Notes: a model not told the origin generated them from the sequence alone. A DNA stretch of 64,000 nucleotides from Haladaptatus pallidirubidus (GCF_020700235.1 NZ_CP085304.1:62001-126000), one strand, 5' to 3'; shown: positions 8,927 to 18,151, numbered from the stretch's first letter. Made by a program: numbers and translations.

Positions 8927-9326
8927 TGGCAGGCACCTCCAATTTAGCTTCAGTGGCGTCTGCTGGCGTCGAGAGCCGGGGGAAATGTGCGATTGTAGTG
9001 AGCGAACCGATACAGCGGGTAGTCGTGTCAATAGCGGTGTGGGTATACTCGAGAACAGTCATCGGCGAAGTGGATTGCCTAGCGGTGCAGTGGTAGACGG
9101 CTTGTTGCGTTTCGTTCTGTGCAGTCGTGGTGAGTGGCGGTGCTGTCAGCACCAGCTGTGGTGCGCGACTCGTCACAGGGTGTGTCTCTCTTACCGTCAG
9201 AATCGTCCGTGGCAAGTCGGTCGTCGTGATGCGAACGCGATCACCGGGCGAGAGGCGTTGAACGAGTGTGTCGGCAGTGCGTGGATTCAGTGGCTTGGGA
9301 ATGATCGAATGCTCGTCGGTACTCAC
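8919..9326 (-). CDS. operon protein of unknown function
   Basis: A 135-aa protein (MSTDEHSIIPKPLNPRT...). Residues 20-75 show alternating beta strands (DRVRITTTDLPRTILTVRETHPV), and the protein is Thr-rich overall. There are no membrane segments or metal motifs. The start overlaps the preceding stop by 4 nt and the end overlaps the next gene by 8 nt, so it is certainly co-transcribed. I do not recognise a family. Confidence 0.6.
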   Translation of the reverse strand: MSTDEHSIIPKPLNPRTADTLVQRLSPGDRVRITTTDLPRTILTVRETHPVTSRAPQLVLTAPPLTTTAQNETQQAVYHCTARQSTSPMTVLEYTHTAIDTTTRCIGSLTTIAHFPRLSTPADATEAKLEVPANE

Positions 9327-9655
9327 GCCTGCTCACCTCCCGTCGGGTTGGTGATGCACTCGATACGCGCACCCGTCCGGAGCCAGGTGTAGCGACCGTT
9401 TGGCGAGAGATCGTAGTGTTCGAGTGTGGCTTCGGTGTGCTCGATTTTGTCGTAGTAGGCGAACAGCAGACGATACAGATCGTGGGTTGGGGTCGCAACG
9501 TACAGGACGTGCTCACCGGGTTCGGGGCCACGGCACGTGAGTTCGGGTTCCGAATGGTCACACTGGTAGACAACGCCCGTGAACGTGCGCTTCTCGGTGT
9601 GGATCTGGATCGGATCCGTACACTCGAGTCCGAGAACCGTCTGCTGGTCTGTCAT
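9323..9655 (-). CDS. operon protein of unknown function
   Basis: 110 aa (MTDQQTVLGLECTDPIQIHTEK...). A compact beta-rich pattern (FTGVVYQCDHS, HVLYVATPTHDLYRLLFAYYD) ends with RIECITNPTGGEQA. Two Cys pairs are present but not in a zinc-ribbon arrangement. ATGA-type overlaps on both sides (4 nt) bind it to its neighbours. Its partner proteins suggest a plasmid or virus maintenance role, unproven. Confidence 0.6.
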   Translation of the reverse strand: MTDQQTVLGLECTDPIQIHTEKRTFTGVVYQCDHSEPELTCRGPEPGEHVLYVATPTHDLYRLLFAYYDKIEHTEATLEHYDLSPNGRYTWLRTGARIECITNPTGGEQA

Positions 9656-10032
9656 TGATCGACCTCCCGTTTTTCGCGAAGGCGCTGACAGCTCTGGCAG
9701 GGTGCGTATTGGTCGTCTTGTGCCTCTTTACGAGTGCAATAGGCAAGTGGGTTGTCGGTCTGCAGCGTACAGTGTGGGTCGTCGTCTGCGTCGAGTTCGT
9801 GATAGGCAAAGGCGTCGCCTACAAATTGATCGACGATAGCGACCGTCTCATCGGCAGGATAGGAGTCGGCAGCGATGCGCTGGTCGCGTTCGGCGTCGGT
9901 GAGATTGCTTGTGAACCGGCTGTTACAGTAATGGGAGTCGGTGATCTGCACCGCGTAGGTTCCACAGTCCGGACAGCGTTCGAATGTGTTTTCGATTTCC
10001 TCGGGGGTGATCGAGGTGGACGTGCGGGTCAT
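9652..10032 (-). CDS. zinc-binding operon protein
   Basis: A 126-aa acidic protein. The N-terminal knuckle is RCPDCGTYAV (C20, C23) and the C-terminal pair is APCQSCQRL. Additional Cys/His (SHYCNSRF, DPHCTLQ, LAYCTRKE) could complete two metal sites. Such proteins often bridge nucleic acids or partners in small haloarchaeal elements. The 4-nt overlap with the following gene and the 4-nt overlap with the 19-codon ORF upstream show tight translational coupling. Confidence 0.6.
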   Translation of the reverse strand: MTRTSTSITPEEIENTFERCPDCGTYAVQITDSHYCNSRFTSNLTDAERDQRIAADSYPADETVAIVDQFVGDAFAYHELDADDDPHCTLQTDNPLAYCTRKEAQDDQYAPCQSCQRLREKREVDQ

Positions 10033-10088
10033 CGCCCATCACCACCGATCGCTGTCGCTCTCTGGGAAGGGCGTTCTGTGGGAGACAT
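10029..10088 (-). CDS. 19-residue coupled micro-ORF
   Basis: The upstream 164-aa gene stops with TAG and an ATG follows immediately (TAGATG). This reads 19 codons (MSPTERPSQRATAIGGDGR) and stops within ATGA, which also starts the next gene. The ORF thus bridges an otherwise 56-nt gap with a zero-base and a 4-nt junction. It could be a real microprotein or only a device keeping ribosomes on the transcript. Confidence 0.45.
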   Translation of the reverse strand: MSPTERPSQRATAIGGDGR

Positions 10089-10583
10089 CTACGCGTGCAC
10101 CTCAGTTGTGGTGGTGTGGGTGGTAGCGTCGATGTCGTAGCACCGCTTGAGGATGTGCTGGTAGTGCCTGCGGGTTTCTGCGTGGGTTTCGCCCGGTGGT
10201 GTTGAGGGGAGGTTTGGATTGCCCGTTTTGGTGGTGGCGACCGAGCGATAGGTGTCGGTGTCCTCGGGAATCTGGAAGCCCTCTTCGCCGTAGTCGATCG
10301 GGCAGCGTCGTTCGAAAAATCGCTGGCAGTCCGGCGTGGCGTAGATGCAGTACAGGTAGGGCGCTTGTTCGGTGGTCTTGGTTCGGGTTTCAAAGCCCAC
10401 GCGGAGTTCGACGAGATACGCACGGGTGATTGGCTCGTCAGTAGAGGGCGTGGGTTGGTCGGGGTCTTGAGTGGCGGTTTCAGGAGTGGGTTCGAGGCGC
10501 TTGACGGGGTGGAAAACTGTTGTGCCGAATTGGGCCTCGAGGGAGAGGAGTCCGCCGTTGGGTTTCTCGTCGAAGGACGCCAT
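10089..10583 (-). CDS. operon protein of unknown function
   Basis: 164 aa from MASFDEKPNGGLLSLEA. A Pro/Thr/Asp-rich linker (~35-50) separates a short head from a folded core (RAYLVELRVGFETR, YLYCIYATPDCQRFFERRCP). A helical tail follows (ETRRHYQHILKRCYDID) and a Thr-rich end. Several Cys but no clear metal motif. The start ATG shares bases with the stop of the 23-codon ORF upstream (TAATG). Unrecognised; the plasmid/provirus context is the only clue. Confidence 0.6.
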   Translation of the reverse strand: MASFDEKPNGGLLSLEAQFGTTVFHPVKRLEPTPETATQDPDQPTPSTDEPITRAYLVELRVGFETRTKTTEQAPYLYCIYATPDCQRFFERRCPIDYGEEGFQIPEDTDTYRSVATTKTGNPNLPSTPPGETHAETRRHYQHILKRCYDIDATTHTTTTEVHA

Positions 10584-10654
10584 TAGTCGTGTCCTCCGAG
10601 AATGGGTGGTTGGTAGTCGATGCGTTTTTCTACGGCAGGGGTATTGCTAGTCAT
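10583..10654 (-). CDS. 23-residue first ORF of the operon
   Basis: MTSNTPAVEKRIDYQPPILGGHD then TAA, whose last base pair overlaps the ATG of the 164-aa gene. It is the first open frame after the divergent promoter region. A leader peptide or a true microprotein is possible. Conservation in related elements would decide. Confidence 0.4.
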   Translation of the reverse strand: MTSNTPAVEKRIDYQPPILGGHD

Positions 10655-10754
10655 GCTTCTGTGGAGTGCAGAAGCGCGGTCGGTGTCTTCAGCACCGGCC
10701 TTTTGCGAAGGCATCCCGCGCTTCTAATTCAGTCTACACTACCCCCAGTATTAA

Positions 10755-10773
10755 AACTTTGCATAGCAAAGTT
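10755..10773. promoter_or_regulatory. operator 1, palindrome over the operon promoter
   Basis: AACTTTGC-ATA-GCAAAGTT has perfect 8-bp arms. It overlaps the TATA-like TTTTAATA (read on the minus strand, ~10751-10758) expected to drive the minus operon, so a bound repressor would block it. It is probably the site of the adjacent winged-helix protein. Confidence 0.6.
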
Positions 10774-10780
10774 GCGTGGC

Positions 10781-10815
10781 AAATATATATAGCAAACCGA
10801 CTCGTATTTTGCGAT
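10781..10815. promoter_or_regulatory. TATA box and operator 2 for the repressor gene
   Basis: AAATATATATAG (10781-10792) lies ~35-45 bp before the ATG at 10827, fitting a nearly leaderless archaeal transcript. ATAGCAAA (10789-10796) and TTTGCGAT (10808-10815) form a 7/8 inverted pair related to operator 1 and bracket the start region. Autorepression is inferred. Confidence 0.5.
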
Positions 10816-10826
10816 AGAACATCGTT

Positions 10827-11087
10827 ATGCAAATCACACAGATGGTTAATCAGGACTATAGGCCATCAGATGGGGAAGAACAGATTCTCGAGCTCTTTAA
10901 AGAAGGCCGTGACACAGGCGAGCCCTGGGGACGAGCTACCCCGCTGTATCTCCGTGAACAAACTGGTCATGATAAGGGGACGGTGGAGTACTACCTTCGG
11001 CAATTGACCACTGCTGGATGGCTCACTAAGCTCGCTAGCGGATTATATGAATTCAATGCTGATCCACGAGAATCTCCTAGAAAATAA
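10827..11087 (+). CDS. winged-helix repressor, divergent from the operon
   Basis: 86 aa. A winged-helix DNA-binding fold covers nearly the whole protein: SDGEEQILELFKEG (helix 1), TPLYLREQTGHDKGTVEYYLRQLTTAGWL (recognition helix), and KLASGLYEF (wing). This resembles PhiH1-repressor-like and MarR-type regulators of haloarchaeal viruses and plasmids. Divergent placement over two palindromes argues that it controls both itself and the minus operon, like a lysogeny or copy-number switch. Start at 10827; a second ATG 15 nt downstream is possible. Confidence 0.75.
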   Translation: MQITQMVNQDYRPSDGEEQILELFKEGRDTGEPWGRATPLYLREQTGHDKGTVEYYLRQLTTAGWLTKLASGLYEFNADPRESPRK

Positions 11088-11169
11088 CTGTAAGAATAGA
11101 ATATCCATAGATGGATGTAGAATTAACAAAAATTTGTCAAATTCAGTAGAGGAAGCGTCGAACGTCGGT

Positions 11170-11555
11170 GAAGAGCTATACAACTGTATCGAGCGGTAGA
11201 AGGAAAACTCCGGACTGCTGAACTTCAAGATAAAGCGTCCCGAGTCGGCCACGGTCCAAGAGAAGTATTTGAACATCCTCGGTCGAGTGGAGGAGAAAGC
11301 ATGGGAGTCGGGTGGGGAATCGTTTATCTGAACTACCGCGAGGTAGCGACGCATTATGGCTGTGCGTACAATGCGGACGGATATCGCGTGATAGAGGAGA
11401 TGGACGGACAAGTGCCGAGCGTTCACTACGTCGATGGCTACCTCGCCAACCCGGAGATTGACCCGATAACGAAGATCTAGGAGAAAAGCATCCGCGTCGA
11501 GTGGAACCATTCCGACCTCCGCGGTTGGGCACTTGCCCACTGGGAAGGATAGACT
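11170..11555 (+). pseudogene. degraded unrecognised gene
   Basis: The plus strand holds two coding-like runs in different frames. One is around KENSGLLNFKIKRPESATV...GRVEEKAWESGG (11.19-11.33 kb, with an internal TAG). The other is around YGCAYNADGYRVIEEMDG...VDGYLANPEIDPITKI (11.34-11.48 kb) continuing past a TAG to WNHSDLRGWALAHWEG. Stops and a frame change show it is not functional. I cannot name the family. Flanking DNA to 11.95 kb is AT-rich with no gene. Confidence 0.4.
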
Positions 11556-11949
11556 AGGATACCAGGATACGGGAGATTCTGGCGGCCCCCTTATGAGCGG
11601 CAACATACTAACCACTGGTCACAACATTCACGCTAGTCACCTCTGTAAATATCACTCGATTACTGCTAAGTGCGGTTGTTTCTGCAAGATATCCAATGAC
11701 TTAGCTACATTTATTGAATTATTATATGTGTATAATAAAGATGATGCCACAATACCATTGAGACAATGTCGGTAGGAAATGTACAATGATGGTTGTTCAA
11801 TCGACGTTAAAACTCGAAATTCGAACGGGGTTTCTAATAGGGATGAAGAGTGCGAGGACAAAGTAAAAATAAAAAGGACAACATTCAAGACTGGAAGTGT
11901 TCTAACAGGTGAATTAGAAAGGAATTGTACTCGTCAGCTATATTCAAAT

Positions 11950-12783
11950 ATGGATATTAAAAGATGGATCGCGAATGGGCTATTTGTTTTTATAGTGATA
12001 ACTATTCTTGTCTATATCTGGGCTGCTAATCCCGCTGCCAAATATACGGTCGTGCTAATTATCGCAGGAGTTGTATGCACAATTTTGCTAGTTGACAGAG
12101 AGAAGGTAAAACTCGACCTGCCGGGAGACACCGGTATTGAAATCATAGATAACATTCGAGGTAAAGAAACCAAATCTGCTTTCCAGCAAATCAAAGAAAT
12201 TGCTGAAGAAGAATCTATTCGGACTGCGCGACTATTGGAAGCTGTTCGTACTAGAAATAACTCATATAGAGATATAGATGAGCTTGCAAACATCATAGAG
12301 CAAGGTATAAAAGTAGAAGATACAGATCCTTTTACCTGGTTGCTGTCTGAGGTTAGAAATGATTTGTATGTAAAGGATTACAAGGATGAATTTCCAGATT
12401 CAAGGATGAAAGTCGTTCAATTTGAAGGGGACGTCATTCATGTAAAATCTGAAAATCGAGTCCAATATTTAAATGAAGGAATGAAGTTTTCTGTACAATT
12501 GAAACAACGTTCTGCTTCTGGAGAATCATTAGAGAAGGTGGATCACCCAATTGGAGTTGCTGAGATTGAACTTGTGTCTCACAGAACTACAAAGATGAGA
12601 ATGGTCAGCTGGGTGTCTCCTCTTGATGATCCACAAGTACAAGAAGTCCGTTCAAACAATCTAAAAGGGAAAGAAATTTTCGCGGACATAGTAATTAGAG
12701 ACGAAGTAGAAAATGCTAACCGGAGTCAGATAGAGGAAACAAAGAAGGAACTTGAGGAGTTAGTCTACAACAATGACTACTGA
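11950..12783 (+). CDS. membrane-anchored protein of a two-gene unit
   Basis: From MDIKRWIANG the product has 277 aa. Two adjacent membrane helices (~residues 8-26 and 32-50, FVFIVITILVYIWAAN; YTVVLIIAGVVCTILLV) are followed by a helical region (~75-140) and a C-terminal beta-rich domain (~150-270, VVQFEGDVIHVKSEN...GVAEIELVSH). An in-frame ATG at 11779 would add 57 residues of low-complexity lead; I prefer 11950. AT-rich codon use differs from flanking genes, suggesting transfer. It overlaps the next gene by 11 nt. Function unknown; a membrane sensor or effector is suspected from context. Confidence 0.6.
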   Translation: MDIKRWIANGLFVFIVITILVYIWAANPAAKYTVVLIIAGVVCTILLVDREKVKLDLPGDTGIEIIDNIRGKETKSAFQQIKEIAEEESIRTARLLEAVRTRNNSYRDIDELANIIEQGIKVEDTDPFTWLLSEVRNDLYVKDYKDEFPDSRMKVVQFEGDVIHVKSENRVQYLNEGMKFSVQLKQRSASGESLEKVDHPIGVAEIELVSHRTTKMRMVSWVSPLDDPQVQEVRSNNLKGKEIFADIVIRDEVENANRSQIEETKKELEELVYNNDY

Positions 12784-13153
12784 GGATACGATCGAAGGAA
12801 AGGTAGTGAAGATAATCAGCAGTAAAGAAATTGTAATCAATAAAGGAGAAGATGATGGAATAGAGGAAGATATGGAATTCATTGTGTTTGAGATTGGTGA
12901 TGTAATTGAAGATCCAGATACAGGTGAGGCTTTAGGAAATGTCGAACATGTGAAAGCACGAGTAAAGCCAAAGCACATCCAAAACGAAATAACAATTATG
13001 CGATCAGCAGAAATCACTACGAAGAAAACAGGGATTTACGGTATCACCAATGCGGGAGAAACAAAAAAAGTAACAAAGAGCATAGCAGATCGACCTGAAG
13101 ACGAAGTTGATGATAAAGTGAAAGAAGGTGATCTTGTGAGACAAAAATTGTGA
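12773..13153 (+). CDS. FlgT-C-like beta-domain protein
   Basis: 126 aa. The fold pattern EGKVVKIISSKEIVINKGED-DGIEEDMEFIVFEIGD-VIEDPDTGEALGNVEHVKARV matches small beta domains found at FlgT C-termini and in standalone bacterial proteins. The DPxTGEaLG turn is characteristic. An acidic tail follows, with no signal peptide. The 11-nt overlap with the membrane gene suggests a complex. The C-terminal domain of that partner has a similar strand order, so the two may be related domains. Biochemical role unknown. Confidence 0.6.
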   Translation: MTTEDTIEGKVVKIISSKEIVINKGEDDGIEEDMEFIVFEIGDVIEDPDTGEALGNVEHVKARVKPKHIQNEITIMRSAEITTKKTGIYGITNAGETKKVTKSIADRPEDEVDDKVKEGDLVRQKL

Positions 13154-13588
13154 TCAATCCATCTGTTGTTTCACTAAACATTTTATTAATTGGTATTATT
13201 ATATGAGAGTTCCATATGTGTCATAGAAAAACTGGGATTGGAAATATTGATGACAGCACGTACTCAGTATCGCCGCTAGTTCTTCAGTCATATCGGGATG
13301 GTCAGCAGCTCGCTCGAGGTAATGCATCATTCGTCGGGTAAATTACGCACTCGCGTCAAGATCTTTGCTCCTCGCCGATTCTCCGAGTAATTAACCGGCC
13401 TGATCGTAAAGATCCTTCTGGTACTCGTACTTTCCATCCTCATACAACTCCTCGAGCCGTCGATGCGCGGACGGCCGCTCAATGCTGGAATGTGCATGCT
13501 GGGCCGTTAATAAGCAACCCTATTATTGTGATTCTATTGCTAGCTCCGGCTCACCCTTCTCCATAGCACTATTATTTCAACAAAGCTT
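13154..13588. other. intergenic stretch with a W2 winged-helix remnant
   Basis: On the minus strand ~13400-13495 encodes IERPSAHRRLEELYEDGKYEY, clearly a piece of the W2 winged-helix family found intact at 43.7 kb, without start or remaining sequence. The rest is AT-rich and presumably holds the promoter of the large nuclease-helicase gene. No other gene is seen. Confidence 0.6.
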
Positions 13589-16500
13589 ATGGCTAACCTG
13601 AACTATAAGACATACTCAATGAGCAGCGATCCGGAAAACAATATCCGTTCGTACCTTCTCCGAAAGCTTCCAATCTATCCTCTGTCAAGCAGACAAAATC
13701 GGGTGTATGATGCATGGCTAGAACCCAGTGCCATCGCCCAATTCATCAGTCTAAAACAGTGCTCTCAATTCTATAAATACGAATTTGATGACGAGATCGA
13801 GCGAGAAGCTCGGAAAGAGAAAGATTACAAAGAAGCGTTTGAACCCCTTAGTACCCTTCTCGGAAAAGATGGTCGTGATTTTGAAGACGAGATTCTCGAA
13901 GCGGTGGCACGAGGCACGCATACTGGAGAAATAAAGAAACCAGATGAAGACGACGGATGGGAAGGAAACCAGAAACTCCTCGTAAACACTCTCTGCGACG
14001 TTGCAAAACACAACCCTGGTAGTTCGCCAGAGGTGATTACCCAGCTCCGTCTTGCGGGTGTTATCGGTGTTTGGGGGATCTCTGGAGATGCAGATTTAGT
14101 CTACCTCTGGCATGAAAAGGACCACATCCGAATCCGTGTCATCGACATAAAAGCTGCACATGAAGAAAAAACATACCAGCAGGCACAGGTAGCCATTTAT
14201 ACTCTCCTATTACGCCAATTCTTGAATGAAATCGGTCTCGGAGACTGTGGAATCTCCGTCGAAATTGAAGGCGGGGTTATTCACCGAGACGAAGATATCA
14301 CGCAAGTTCTCGATTTCGGCCCAAGCGACATACCGCTTGATGATGGTACAAGTGAATTCCAGTATCATACCGAAGACGGAGATGTCGTGCTGGAAACGTA
14401 CCTGAGTACTGGAACTTCTGATGAACTTCCCGAATTTGATCTGGATGCCCGCGAAACCGATATTGAACGCCTTCTTTCCGAAGGTGGGCGATTCGATCTG
14501 CTTGAACAAACTGATGAGCAAGATATTCAGTACCAACTCGAGTCGAAATGTTCTGGCTGTGCATATCGTGAGGCGTGTTATACGAACGCGATTGAAAATG
14601 TGAGCACATCAATGCTCGGTATCAGTCCGGGCGAACAGGCACTTCTCGAAGAACACGACATTGAAACTCTCGATGATTTAGCGCGACTTGCGTATGTCCC
14701 GGATAATCCAAGACCGATTGACTACGATGGAATGGATTTCCGACGTAACGATACCGTCAATTCACTAAAGGCAATCCCCGGCATCGGGACTCGTCTTCCA
14801 CGACTCGTTCAACACGCACAAACGATGCTTGGGAAACTCCGACCTGGGAGCTCATCTTCGTATTCATCTCGTGGCTTACCATGGATATACGGCAGTGGTA
14901 AAGGATCACTTCCAGCAGATAATCCCCCATTCGAGGCTGATCTAGCGGTTCCTCAACAGAAGCTCATCCGGTGCTATCTACATGTGCAACACGATCACCG
15001 ACACGACCGCATTTCGATGGTGAGTGGCTACGTGACCGCAACCGCATATTCTGGAAACGGAAACGACCCAATCACCTTCTCGACTCTCATATCGACCAAT
15101 GAAACAGAGGCTGATGTCTTAGAGCAGTCACTAGCTGATTTGTTCAACGCAATTCGGACAGTTGCAACAGACATTGACTGCGAACACGCTGCATATCCAC
15201 ATCTATACCTCTATACTGCCCAAGAAAAGGACGCTCTCTTGGATTCGTTAGAACGGTGCTCGGATGTGAACGGTGCGAGCGCAATGCGGGATCTGCTGGG
15301 TCTCTCTGGTAGTGTTGATCAGCATGAGACCGACCAATCTATGTTGTCGATTGTCCAAAATGAGCTCCATGAGCGAGTAGCATTCCCTACTCCGAATACG
15401 GGATTAATTCCGGCGTATCACGAATACTATCCGAAAGAGGACGACCTCCCGTACAGTGACTCTGGCTGGGAATACACTCGAAGCGATGGTGTAACAGTCA
15501 ACCTCAAGGAAGTCTTTTGGCACAAAATCTTCGACTATCGAGTTCCATATCAGGACGACGGTGATCAGTTTGAGCTCGTTCCTGGTGGGGATATTGAGTC
15601 AAACAAGTATTATCCGTCACGAGTCCGGCAAGCCCAGATACCACTCGAATACGTGTGGGTTGCAAGTGGTCGAATCGACAACGAATGGATCCGAGAAGCG
15701 AAGGACGAGTTCGATTCTGTCCAACAGATGGACTCCTTCATGTACTTCGATCAAAACGGACGCACATACGAGATCACGAACGAGGATGTCGAAATGCTCG
15801 GGCAAAAATTCGCTCATGCAGTTGCCCATATCGAACGGTGTTTCCAATACAGGGATCTTGACGCGGAAAAATCTCCAATCTCGACGCACGATCTACCGAC
15901 ATTTTCATCGGGTGAATCATCGATTGGGCGAGCCTGCCGTGAGTTCCTGGATATGGAGTTCGCTGCACAAAAACAGGAAACACATCAGCACTACTCCCTT
16001 CCGCTCACTCAACGCATTCAGTGCGGAGATACCATTCCTATGGTCGTAAAGAGTATCGAAGAGAGAGGGAACGGCATTCGTGTTGACGGTATCCTCGCAT
16101 ACGATGGTCTATTCAAAGAACGTGGTGAGCAAGTCGCAAATGCATGCCGTAAGAAAGGCAGTGACGGTGCAACTGGCGGTAGTTGGATGGTCGCAACACC
16201 TCTTGATTCGAGAGGAAGACCGAAAGGTTCTGACAAGCCAGAGTATATCGAACGGGGTGTTCCAGTAACAATCGACAGTTTGGATATCCCGAATCGCCAA
16301 ATTTCTCTGTCACTTATTCACCGACATAGTACGGATCGGGAGTATGTGCGCTGGCATCGGTATTGGACGACCGATCCGGAAAAAGAAGACGACAGCAGAT
16401 TACTACTCGAAGAGAATACCGTCCTCGCTCTTGATCCACAACTCGATGATGGGAACTCTCAGAAATCACTTGATATGCTCGAATACGCCGATTGTAATCC

Positions 16501-18151
16501 ACTCGTTCAATCTCTCGAGCAGATCATGGACGGAAGTGAACGACATCCCACGACGGATGCATTCGATGCAGAGTCGGTGTCTGAGTTCCATCAATGGTTA
16601 GATTCGAACTACTTTCCCCCACCAAACGAGAAGCAAGCAGACTTCCTGAAAGAAGTAAATGGCAAGTTCAGCCTTTTGCAAGGCCCGCCAGGGACTGGGA
16701 AAACGTCAGGAGCGCTTGCAACGACACTTCTTAGCCGCGTATACTCGTATGAAAAGCAGAATAAATCGTTTGCTGGGGTTGTCTCTGGTGCTTCCAACAA
16801 AGCCGTCGATGAAACGCTTGAAGATACTGCAAACTGCTTGGCCGAATTCTGTGCCGATGATAGCACCTCTGCACTTTCTGACTTCCAGTTAATCCGCCTC
16901 ACAACTGAAGAACCGGATGATCCGCTTCCGAACGTCGAATATCTAGATTACTACAATGATGATGAGGCGATGGTTCGGCTCATGAACCGTGTCTCTCCCA
17001 ATGAACATCTCTCCATGTATAGTGACGAGAACAATCCGCATACGCTCATCTTCACCACTCCTGGCCGTTTCTACAATATGATGAAAATCCTCAGCAAGAG
17101 CATGGGTCTGGAGGATCCAGAGGGAGCGTTGGAAAAGCGAACTCAACTCTTTGATTTGCTTGCTGTCGACGAAGGGTCGATGATGCAACTTCCCCAGTTC
17201 TTGCTTGTTGGGGCGTTTCTGGAAGATCATGCGCAAGTACTGGTCGCAGGTGACCAGCGTCAAATGCCACCTGTGCTCAAACACGACTGGGAAGATGAGC
17301 GCCGACGGACTGTCACAGAACTATCCCCACATCTTTCGACACTCGACTACTTCCGTCTCCTTCGTGGTGACGAGATTGAGAACATCGAAATGGATCAGAT
17401 TGCTCACCAACCTTCGGCCGAGATCCCGCTCACACCGCTCGAAGTCACTTATCGATGTCACGAAGTAGTCGCCGACTTCTTGAATCGGAACCTGTACGAA
17501 CAAGATGGCATCACGTATCGAGCAGTGCCACAAGAATCGTACTGTATCGATGATCCATCACCCACCACGGATGGAATCAGGGCCGCTCTTGACGTTGATG
17601 CGCCGCTTGTGCTCATCTTACATAGTGAAGATGATAGTCGTCAGTCGAACTCGACTGAGGCAGCGATCGCTTCTGCGCTCGTCTACGATTTATCACTCAA
17701 TAATGAGAACGCAGGCGTGGTTACGCCGCACAACGCTCAACGTGGTTTCCTGCGCTCTCACGTTAATGATATTGAAGTAGATACCGTCGAACGGTACCAG
17801 GGCGGTCAGCGTGACACGATTATGGTTTCTGCAACCGCAAGTGATCCCGACTTCTTAGAATCGGAGAGCGATTTCATCTTGAATCCGAACCGGTTGAATG
17901 TCGCCATGTCGCGGATGAAAAAGAAGCTCATCGTCATGGCGAGCAAGCGAGTGTTCGAAATGATGCCTGGGGATGTTCGGGAGTATGAGCGAGCGCTCCT
18001 CTGGAAAGGACTCTACCGTGATTTGGATGTTCTCGATCGTGATCCTGCGTGGGAGGGCTCTATTGATGAGTTTTTAGGCAACTCTTCCCCCAAATTCTGG
18101 TTTGATAAAGAGACAGATATTGAAGTGTACAGGCTACAAGCCAGGGAATGA
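13589..18151 (+). CDS. Dna2-like Cas4/RecB nuclease - SF1 helicase fusion
   Basis: 1520 aa, intact. The N-terminal PD-(D/E)XK nuclease has C58, GDADLVYLW (~165), VIDIKAA (~185) and QAQVAIYTLLL, with a Cys trio CSGCAYREAC (~320-329) that with C58 would hold a 4Fe-4S cluster as in Cas4/Dna2. A helix-hairpin-helix-like LKAIPGIGTRLPRL lies at ~395. The middle (~430-560) resembles the RNase-H-like part of TM0106-type proteins. The C-terminal SF1B helicase has GPPGTGKTS (~1032), LLAVDEGSM (~1190), AGDQRQMPP (~1221), ERYQGGQRDTIMVSA (~1400) and NVAMSRMKKKL (~1436). Such fusions process DNA ends and often sit in defence islands. AT-rich codon use supports transfer. Confidence 0.85.
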   Translation: MANLNYKTYSMSSDPENNIRSYLLRKLPIYPLSSRQNRVYDAWLEPSAIAQFISLKQCSQFYKYEFDDEIEREARKEKDYKEAFEPLSTLLGKDGRDFEDEILEAVARGTHTGEIKKPDEDDGWEGNQKLLVNTLCDVAKHNPGSSPEVITQLRLAGVIGVWGISGDADLVYLWHEKDHIRIRVIDIKAAHEEKTYQQAQVAIYTLLLRQFLNEIGLGDCGISVEIEGGVIHRDEDITQVLDFGPSDIPLDDGTSEFQYHTEDGDVVLETYLSTGTSDELPEFDLDARETDIERLLSEGGRFDLLEQTDEQDIQYQLESKCSGCAYREACYTNAIENVSTSMLGISPGEQALLEEHDIETLDDLARLAYVPDNPRPIDYDGMDFRRNDTVNSLKAIPGIGTRLPRLVQHAQTMLGKLRPGSSSSYSSRGLPWIYGSGKGSLPADNPPFEADLAVPQQKLIRCYLHVQHDHRHDRISMVSGYVTATAYSGNGNDPITFSTLISTNETEADVLEQSLADLFNAIRTVATDIDCEHAAYPHLYLYTAQEKDALLDSLERCSDVNGASAMRDLLGLSGSVDQHETDQSMLSIVQNELHERVAFPTPNTGLIPAYHEYYPKEDDLPYSDSGWEYTRSDGVTVNLKEVFWHKIFDYRVPYQDDGDQFELVPGGDIESNKYYPSRVRQAQIPLEYVWVASGRIDNEWIREAKDEFDSVQQMDSFMYFDQNGRTYEITNEDVEMLGQKFAHAVAHIERCFQYRDLDAEKSPISTHDLPTFSSGESSIGRACREFLDMEFAAQKQETHQHYSLPLTQRIQCGDTIPMVVKSIEERGNGIRVDGILAYDGLFKERGEQVANACRKKGSDGATGGSWMVATPLDSRGRPKGSDKPEYIERGVPVTIDSLDIPNRQISLSLIHRHSTDREYVRWHRYWTTDPEKEDDSRLLLEENTVLALDPQLDDGNSQKSLDMLEYADCNPLVQSLEQIMDGSERHPTTDAFDAESVSEFHQWLDSNYFPPPNEKQADFLKEVNGKFSLLQGPPGTGKTSGALATTLLSRVYSYEKQNKSFAGVVSGASNKAVDETLEDTANCLAEFCADDSTSALSDFQLIRLTTEEPDDPLPNVEYLDYYNDDEAMVRLMNRVSPNEHLSMYSDENNPHTLIFTTPGRFYNMMKILSKSMGLEDPEGALEKRTQLFDLLAVDEGSMMQLPQFLLVGAFLEDHAQVLVAGDQRQMPPVLKHDWEDERRRTVTELSPHLSTLDYFRLLRGDEIENIEMDQIAHQPSAEIPLTPLEVTYRCHEVVADFLNRNLYEQDGITYRAVPQESYCIDDPSPTTDGIRAALDVDAPLVLILHSEDDSRQSNSTEAAIASALVYDLSLNNENAGVVTPHNAQRGFLRSHVNDIEVDTVERYQGGQRDTIMVSATASDPDFLESESDFILNPNRLNVAMSRMKKKLIVMASKRVFEMMPGDVREYERALLWKGLYRDLDVLDRDPAWEGSIDEFLGNSSPKFWFDKETDIEVYRLQARE

